A stretch of 64,000 nucleotides of DNA, taken from NCBI GenBank assembly GCA_021464415.1, contig CM038471.1, positions 31,655,234 to 31,719,233 of the forward strand. Reading direction: 5' to 3'. This document shows, piece after piece, positions 57,931 to 64,000 of the stretch. A program made the translations under genes and the position numbers. The DNA comes from Lonicera japonica. Lineage: Eukaryota > Streptophyta > Magnoliopsida > Dipsacales > Caprifoliaceae. The notes under the pieces were generated by a model that was not told the DNA's origin, did not search any database, and was given only the letters and a program-made list of their open reading frames with translations. The stretch's first letter is position 1. The number at the start of each line of letters is the position of its first letter.

Positions 57931-58119
57931 ACTAGTACCCAAACTTTTTTACTATAATGTGTTTAATCATTGTTTTCAAAGCAAAAAGGGAAAGTTTTTG
58001 TACGAGTTGTTAATTGATGCATATATATGGGGATTGGGTTTGATGTTTATGATTATATTAATTAATTTCTCCATTTTTTTTATTGTAGAATCATAAGTAT
58101 TGTATAAGAAGCATATTGT

Positions 58120-59976
58120 GTGTTGGATATCACAAGCCCTAAGTAGTAACCGTTGACGCGTGTACGCGTATGCTCTGTTGAGGGCTATATACTTAAGGTT
58201 ATGACTTAGATAAAAGGATTCTTGGGAGATTTGGACTTAGTGCTAAATTTATATCATATATGAAACATATTCGGACGAATATGATAATGAAATAGTCTTG
58301 TAAGTATATACATATATATTGATATATTGAGGATATAGAGCATGTCTAAGTTATTTATTCTCGCATATGTGATATTAGCGTTGTGCTTAAGCCATTAAAT
58401 TATTATTGTGAAACTTATTTGAAATCCCACAAGTCTGTATCCTTACTAAATGAATTACCAATGTGTCTTTGAACGAGTTATGTATTAAGGCCATATAAGA
58501 AGGTTTGGATGAAAGTTAAATTGTCTTAGCTTGTAAACTTTACTTGGCTTGGGGGCAATTATCTATTTTGTTAGTAAATGCACTAATTGGTAAATCTAGC
58601 TGATGAAACTCATGAATGAGCCGTAAAATGTGGAATAGGACATACTTGGTGGAGTTGGCTTAAGAATGACACTAATATGAATATATGATTACTTAGTATA
58701 TACATATACAAGTTGATGCATTTACAACCTAAGTGTAATTGAAGATAAGCTTATGATAAATTGAGATATCCTTGAGATAAATGTCCTATACACACACACA
58801 TATATATATATAGTTTATGTATGTGGAGATTAGTAGGCAGATTGGAGATATTTATATATGTGTGTGTGTGTGTACATGTATGTGTACTATGTATAAATAT
58901 ATTCTTTAGGACGACCCCGATTTCAGAGCGGCATACTCTATGGTCCATAAGGGAACCCCGCGATGCAGCATACCCTACACCATCTAAGTGGTCCACAGGG
59001 GGACCCAGCCTTGGGGGCTTAGATTCGGATCGCACTGCATTATAGAGTAAATCCTAGATGTCAGATTTGGATTGAGATTGAGGAATACAAGATTAGTGCC
59101 TATACTTCTCTTATGCCCTTTATTATTATGATATACTTCCTTATTTTGGTTTATTATACTTTGGAGATGTATATACATTGTTATTATTATTTACATATAT
59201 CTTGGCAGTACCTTTGGATACATTTTTCTCTTATTTTCGGGGATGGGATATCACTTGGTGTGCATTGCATATAAAAGTTTTTTTTATAACATTTGCATGG
59301 CATTACTATTATATTCTTATAGTATATACATAAGGTAATAATATGAGCATATATATATACACATACGCATATGACTCATACTATGTTCATTATTGCACGT
59401 CGTGTGTGCTTTACTACATGTACTTTCTTATGTAAAGCCCTATAGTTCCCACTGAGCCTGTATTTGGCTCAATCACATTTTCCAACAGTTTTGCGGGTAC
59501 ATCCTTGGGGCGGCACTGATACGAAATTAGAAACCTATGATGACCCAAAATGTCTATAGTCGTCCATGGATGACTTGTCCCTTATGGATTATATATATTA
59601 GAACCGTTTGATTTTATTGTATCATTAATTTGTATTAAATTCTATTCATAAGTGTTGTAAAGGCCATTGAATTATTGTTAGGACCTCGTTGGAGGGACTG
59701 ATATATATATATTGAAGTATTTAATTTGTGTAGATTGCAAACCATTATAGATGTGGAGAAAATTCTCTAGTTAAATTTTATTTTCATATTTACAGGTTTG
59801 GTTTTATTGAAAATACGAGCTCCACGTGTCAAAATTTTCTAAAAAATATGGCTTTATATATAATTTCCTATTATCTCAGTTTTAACTTAAGCATTTTAAA
59901 CCCGCCGTCGTGTACGGCACCGTGATTAACCTAGTCCCGAAAGTCCAAACCTTATAACGGAATTCGGGGCGTCACA
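58120..59976. mobile_element. LTR-like sequence inserted in the MULE-like element (left edge uncertain)
   Basis: The right end GGCGTCACA sits just inside the MULE's right TIR. GTTTAAAA-type and CGTACACGACGGCGGG (minus strand, near 59905) and CCCACTGAGCCTGTATTTGGCTC (59449) blocks resemble chromovirus-type gypsy LTRs. I could not find the matching left boundary or TSD. CA and TG microsatellites lie at 58790-58875. Confidence 0.4.
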
Positions 59977-60253
59977 ATCTCACTCTCATAGGGGCATTTT
60001 TATCCAGCCAGTGTTAATTTGCTTTGGCAAGGTGTTCTTTCTCTGGCATTATTTCCACCCTTTGAAAAAGGGTTTTGAAAAGCTATTAATTGATGGTAAT
60101 TATGCAGACAAGAGTCTGAATTATAAGACTGACAAATAAATAAAAGTAGAGAGAAAAAATTATACCTGAGCCCTCTCGGAAGGAGAGAAGATGGGTCTTT
60201 TGGTGTACACCACAAAATCCTAGTGATTGTTGATGAAAAATATGAATGGAGGC

Positions 60254-60271
60254 GGGGGGGGGGGGGGGGGG
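60254..60271. repeat. Homopolymer of 18 G
   Basis: Lies next to the TATA region of the inverted Tat-like LTR, where the sister copy has nine C. Confidence 0.9.
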
Positions 60272-61422
60272 TCTATATACAGCTGTAAAAAACTTGGAGA
60301 GCAAGAAAATATATTGTAACCAAGACCCTAGGAGATTATCGCAAAGCCTTTCCACCATTGGATAATGCTGCTTTTGGATATGTATTGGAAATTGAAGTTT
60401 TCTAGGCCTTGTCAAAATTTGAAGCCGATCGGAGTTTTGGAAGGACTATGTTTGCTTGGATTGGTAAGAAAAGTTTTTCCCGCGTAACAAAAGTACTTGC
60501 GTACGATAGTTGTACGACAAGTGAAGTTTAACCATTGGATTTTCCTAAAAAATTGAATATGTTTTGCCTCCATATGTCTTCCAGCTTGTGTCCGAATTTG
60601 ACGTTGATCGGAGTTCGGGAAGGCCTTCATTTCTTATGCGTTCTATAAAGGTATTTTGATTAGAATCTCACAATAAACAAATTAGTCCTTGATGATCCAA
60701 TCTCCGAAACAAATGAATTTTGGGTATGTTCTTACCCAATATGTCATGTAGTAGCTATCCAATTTTTAGATTGTTTTGAGTAAGGGAGGGCCTCCGTTTG
60801 ATTACCCGAAGTGAACTCCTAGTTTTTGAATTCTCGGAGATCTGGTCGTCGGATCGAGCTAATTTTTGAGTATGATACTCCTTATGGCACTACTAACAAC
60901 CCTAAAATTTTGAGGATGATCAGAAATCAAGAACTCTCTTTGTGAAAATACTGACAAGATTGACGGTTTTCGGTTCCGGCAGCTTTCGGTAATTCTTGAA
61001 ACTTTTCGTCCGGGTGTCCTTTTAGCTTCCTTATTTGACATGTATCACATAGACATAGTATGTATGCATCTATAAATGCTGGTATGTGTATGCATGTTCA
61101 TTTCTTAGAGATTGGAATTCTTGTGAATGTTGCAAAATGAGGTGTTCACAGTAACACTCTCACCATTTGGGCCAAGTTTATGTGAGTGCACTCACCTCTT
61201 GTTAGGTGAAACTTATTTGTAAAACACTTCAATACACTCAGTACTTTATTTCTCTGATATTAGGCGAGTTTTTACCAACGAACTTTCCCCAAGTGGGTTG
61301 AGTGTATGTAACTGCACTCACTGTCATTAGGCGGGCCTTAGGAGGTGTCAGTGATAATAAATTTACCTAATGAGGTGTTTGTGACAAATATGAGGGAGTG
61401 TAAATAATACCGCCTTTTAATA

Positions 61423-61806
61423 ACTCCATGTAGTTTTTTTTTATTAATATTAGTATGCCAAACAGATTGTAGTCTACATTAATTTTTTTTAATATTATAA
61501 GTTTATATTAATTTGATTCTAAAGCGTATTTATTTATTTGTAATTATGTTTAATGTTTTTAAACTAAAAAATCAAATATATTGTAATAGGGATAAGTGAA
61601 TGTTTTTTTTTACCATTTTCATTTTTTTTAATTATATATGAAGTCTTCTAGCAAAAACCAAAACGACCATCACTCCTCTTTTAATTTACTTTTTCCTTTG
61701 TTCCCTCAAGTTTGTCTCCTTTAATTTTTAAAAGAAAAAGTATAAGTACAACTCCTAAAAAAGAAAATACTAGTACTAAAGCTGCCTTTGTTAATTTTGA
61801 AAATTC
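61423..61806. other. Intergenic, no gene seen
   Basis: AT-rich. A block near 61638 (GAAGTCTTCTAGCAAAAACCA) resembles part of the TNL upstream region near 49910. Nothing else recognised. Confidence 0.4.
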
Positions 61807-61809
61807 TAA

Positions 61810-62689
61810 GGGCCCGTTTGGTTGTCCTTCAAATTGCGAATTAGATAATTTACAATTAAGTAATTTATAAAATTTTCATTTATTAGTGTTTGGTTGTGTA
61901 AATTGAACAATTGTAAATATGATAATTCAAGTTAATTCACAAAAACTCAAATTAAGTCATTTCAATTAAAACTTGAAATTGCCTAATTATAGAATTAGAT
62001 AATTCATTACAACTCTATTTTTTGAGAAGATTTAGGGCCCGTTTGGTTGCGTAAATTACTTAATTTTAGAATTAGTTAATTTTCGATTGAAGAATTGTGA
62101 ATTTGCTCATTTATGAATAATTCAATTCTAATTCAAGTAGTGTTTGGAAAACTTAAACGAGAAATTCCGATTGTTAGAATAAAAACATGTTCTCTATTGT
62201 TCAATCTTATTTAAAATTTTGTCTAGATGCATCAACATCACGGGTGGAAAGTAAATCTTCTCAAAAAAATAGAATTAGAATGAATTATCTAATTCTAGAG
62301 TTAGGCAATTTCAAGTTTTACTTGACTTAATTTGAGTTTTTGTGAATCAACTTGAATTATCATATTCACAATTGTTCAATTTACACAACCAAACACTAAT
62401 AAATGAAAATTTTGTAAATTACTTAATTGTATATTATCTAATTCACAATTTGAAGGACAACCAAACGGGCCCTTAGTTTTTACCCGTGATGTTGATGCAT
62501 CTAGACAAAATTTTAAATAACATAGAATAATAGATAACATGTTTTTATTCTAACAATCGGAATTTCTCATTTAAGTTTTCACACTACTTGAATTAGAATT
62601 GAATTATTCATAAATGAGCAAATTCACAATTCTTCAATCGAAAATTAACTAATTCTAAAATTAGGTAATTTACGCAACCAAATGGACCC
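61810..62689. mobile_element. Tourist-like MITE (outer copy), TSD TAA, with a second copy inside
   Basis: Ends are GGGCCCGTTTGGTTG (61810) and CAACCAAATGGACCC (62689), flanked by TAA at 61807-61809 and 62690-62692. The GGGCCCGTTTGGTT terminus and TWA TSD fit PIF/Harbinger Tourist MITEs. The outer copy is 439 bp once the inner insertion and its duplicated TTA are removed. Confidence 0.85.
62035..62472. mobile_element. Tourist-like MITE (inner, inverted copy), TSD TTA
   Basis: Ends are GGGCCCGTTTGGTTG (62035) and CAACCAAACGGGCCC (62472), flanked by TTA at 62032-62034 and 62473-62475. Its sequence is the reverse complement of the outer copy (438 versus 439 bp), inserted near the middle of it. 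Confidence 0.9.
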
Positions 62690-62692
62690 TAA

Positions 62693-63214
62693 ATCTACAC
62701 ATTATTTTATTTTTTTTAAATTATAATAGTGCGAATGAGGTGGGTTAATTTATGTTAGAAGTTTTTTGCACATTTATCAATTAGTTAAATATTTCATCTA
62801 CACTAAATATTAAATAGAAATCATATAATTTATTTATATTAGGTTTTTTTAACATCTATAAGACTATAACAAGTCAAAATCTTACTCTATTGATCTTTCC
62901 GCCGGGAATTAATTATAAATTGTACTCTAATTTTTTTACAGTTAAATTTTTACTTTATTTTGGTCTTTTGGTTAATCCAACAAATAAGAGCATTAAAAAG
63001 CCTATCAAAACTAGGCTTCTTATCTTCAAATTTACAATAATTTCTTTGAGTTCACAAACCCGAAAGCATAGTGCAAATACCAGCCTCCACATATTTTTAA
63101 CTTGCCTACTCATATTATACTCAACAAGCTACTTCCAATATGCAATACGATTCCCTCGTAAGCGCAATAGACATGAAATATAGACTTCAATCAATTATCC
63201 CACATTTTTCTCGC
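62693..63214. other. Intergenic, no gene seen
   Basis: AT-rich. The 97-codon plus frame at 62890 has no recognisable domain and low-complexity composition. Confidence 0.4.
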
Positions 63215-64000
63215 ATAAGTACATTAAAAAAAAAACATTGGCCATTCACTAAAAAGTCTAAAATCTGAGCCCAAAGTTTACAAGCATTTTGATTAGGAAT
63301 TTGAAGCAAATCCACTAAGAACTTCCCAACTAGTTATCATGCCAAAAATCAACGAGAGTCCCATTTCCCATCCACCACTGAGCGTGTTCCATAATAATCG
63401 GAAGAGCACCTTTAAACCCACTAATCAGAGATGAACAAATATAAGAGCATGTAGAGACAGTGGCTGTAAGACGACGCCTGACCTTTAAGAAATTAAGAAT
63501 CTCATTATGAAAAGAAAGCACTTTACACATCGATGAAACTAACACTGGCCTATTGAGGGCCTTAACACTTCAAAAACCATAACCACCACCTTTTTCAACT
63601 GGTTTACACATGTCCCCAATGGAAGGAACTACCACTTTCCTTTAAGAACAATTACTCAACCAAATGAAATTTACAATGGTCTGCTTTAATTGCTTAAAAA
63701 GTCCATCCAACCAACCATAAACAAAGAAGTTATATAGAAACTTGCGATAAACCATAGCCTTAACCATCTGTATTCTATCCGCTATAAACAAAGTGTTCCC
63801 CTTCCAACTTTCCATTTTAGATCTAATGGAATCTATGCACATGATAACATATTTCTTATAAGGTTTTCCTTTAACCAAAGAAACCCCATGATACCGAAAA
63901 GGCAAACTAGTAACCGATATACCTGTAACAGATATCAGTCTACTATTCCTTTGATTGACCCCCATGCCCAACATAAAAAAGCTATTGAGCTTGTTTATCA
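63215..64000 (-). pseudogene. LINE (L1-type) reverse transcriptase C-terminal region, truncated by window edge
   Basis: The minus frame 63642-63974 reads LPFRYHGVSLVKGK, IRSKMESWKGNTLFIADRIQMVKAMVYRK and FKQLKQTIVNFIW. This is the thumb/connection region after the RT domain of plant LINEs (compare LPFKYLGVPL, W-LS-AGR-QLIK). After stops, KPVEKGGYGF is near 63580. The next frame (63330-63545) then ends with WWMGNGTLVDFWHDN, the W-VGDG-SI-W-D motif. Stops between frames make it inactive. The RT catalytic part lies beyond 64000. Confidence 0.85.

Larger units (their letters stand above)
57111..60060. mobile_element. MULE-like transposon with ~80-bp TIRs, TSD TTTGAAAA
   Basis: Left end GGGTGGCAATAATGCTAGAG and its inverted counterpart at 60060, similar for ~80 bp (CAAATTAACACTGGCTGGA shared). 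Perfect 8-bp direct repeats TTTGAAAA are at 57103-57110 and 60061-60068. Long TIRs and an 8-9 bp TSD fit a MULE better than hAT, though hAT also makes 8 bp. No transposase. It carries gene-like sequence at 57770-57930 and an LTR-like insertion at its right. Confidence 0.75.
51432..61150 (-). mobile_element. Inverted Tat/Ogre-like LTR (same family as 18633-20665) broken by two transposons
   Basis: On the minus strand it starts TGTGAACACCTCATTTTGC (61150) and ends GCAGGTTCTCACT (51432). Collinear blocks with the 18633-20665 LTR are the GTACGCAAGTAC repeat near 60490, the TATA region near 60270, a CTCGGAAGG-AGAGAAGA block, the ACACATCGTTTTCATTCC block near 56690, GAAAGGGATAATTGGGTGCCTAAC near 56560-56585, and TTCGTAACTTAATCCCC near 51635. 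The CACTA element (51658-56555) and the MULE-like element (57111-60060) account for the gaps. No TSD recognised at its ends. Confidence 0.75.
51288..61422. mobile_element. MITE-like inverted repeat split by the nested region
   Basis: 51288-51345 (TTTTAACAAGGGAGCTATTATTTATA, then GTGTCACAAACAC) is mirrored at about 61355-61422 (GTGTTTGTGACAAATATGAGG then AAATAATACCGCCTTTTAA). Without the inserted LTR region the element would be about 0.4 kb. No coding, and TSD not clear. Confidence 0.45.

Noticed and set aside
62890..63183. 97-aa plus frame
   Set aside because: AT-rich, low-complexity, no domain and no support from context.

Overview
The window reads as nuclear DNA of a eudicot plant. It is AT-rich and holds one complete TIR-NBS-LRR (TNL) resistance-type gene, an architecture absent from monocots. 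It also has plant-type Ty1/copia (including SIRE/Maximus), Ty3/gypsy (Tat-like), MULE, CACTA, Helitron, TRIM, Tourist and LINE sequences. I see no rRNA, tRNA gene, CRISPR array or bacterial operon. The species cannot be named from the sequence alone.

Almost everything outside the TNL gene is nested transposable elements. Several levels can be peeled apart by exact target-site duplications (TSDs). (1) 1-9430: a decayed minus-strand copia element (5' LTR 8540-9014) sits inside the TIR exon of a broken second TNL gene. Its leader holds a minus-strand Helitron (3888-7923), which contains a tandem TRIM array (4836-5579). (2) 9431-13320: intergenic sequence, a solo LTR with an imperfect TSD and a LINE remnant. 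(3) 13321-42848: one MULE, originally about 3 kb, swollen to 29.5 kb by a gypsy element (13598-23993, with two solo LTRs inside), a gag-only SIRE derivative (24392 to about 39325) that carries a nearly complete SIRE element (24924-34973), and a solo LTR (40000-41306) in its transposase. The MULE sits at the 3' end of a LINE. (4) 42849-45076: LINE tail, a 600-bp tandem duplication with a 28-C tract, and plain AT-rich DNA.

(5) 45077-49402 (minus): the TNL gene, five exons with consistent splice phases, predicted at about 1106 residues: TIR, NB-ARC, LRR and C-JID. Its 5' region resembles the upstream flank of the broken TNL at 9 kb, so the two are paralogues. (6) 50083-51238: a small MULE with the same termini as the large one. 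(7) 51288-61422: a MITE-like inverted repeat split by a 9.7-kb region that is itself one Tat-type LTR, broken by a CACTA element (51658-56555, with a solo LTR and a SINE-like sequence inside) and a MULE-like element (57111-60060) with a possible captured exon. (8) 61810-62689: a Tourist MITE with a second copy of itself inserted in inverted orientation. (9) 63215-64000: a minus-strand LINE fragment cut by the window edge.

The TNL would act as an intracellular immune receptor. The one recently active-looking mobile element is the SIRE element at 24924-34973. Its LTRs differ at about 15 sites by eye, its gag-pol frame is unbroken by frameshifts but has four nonsense codons, and its second ORF is open.
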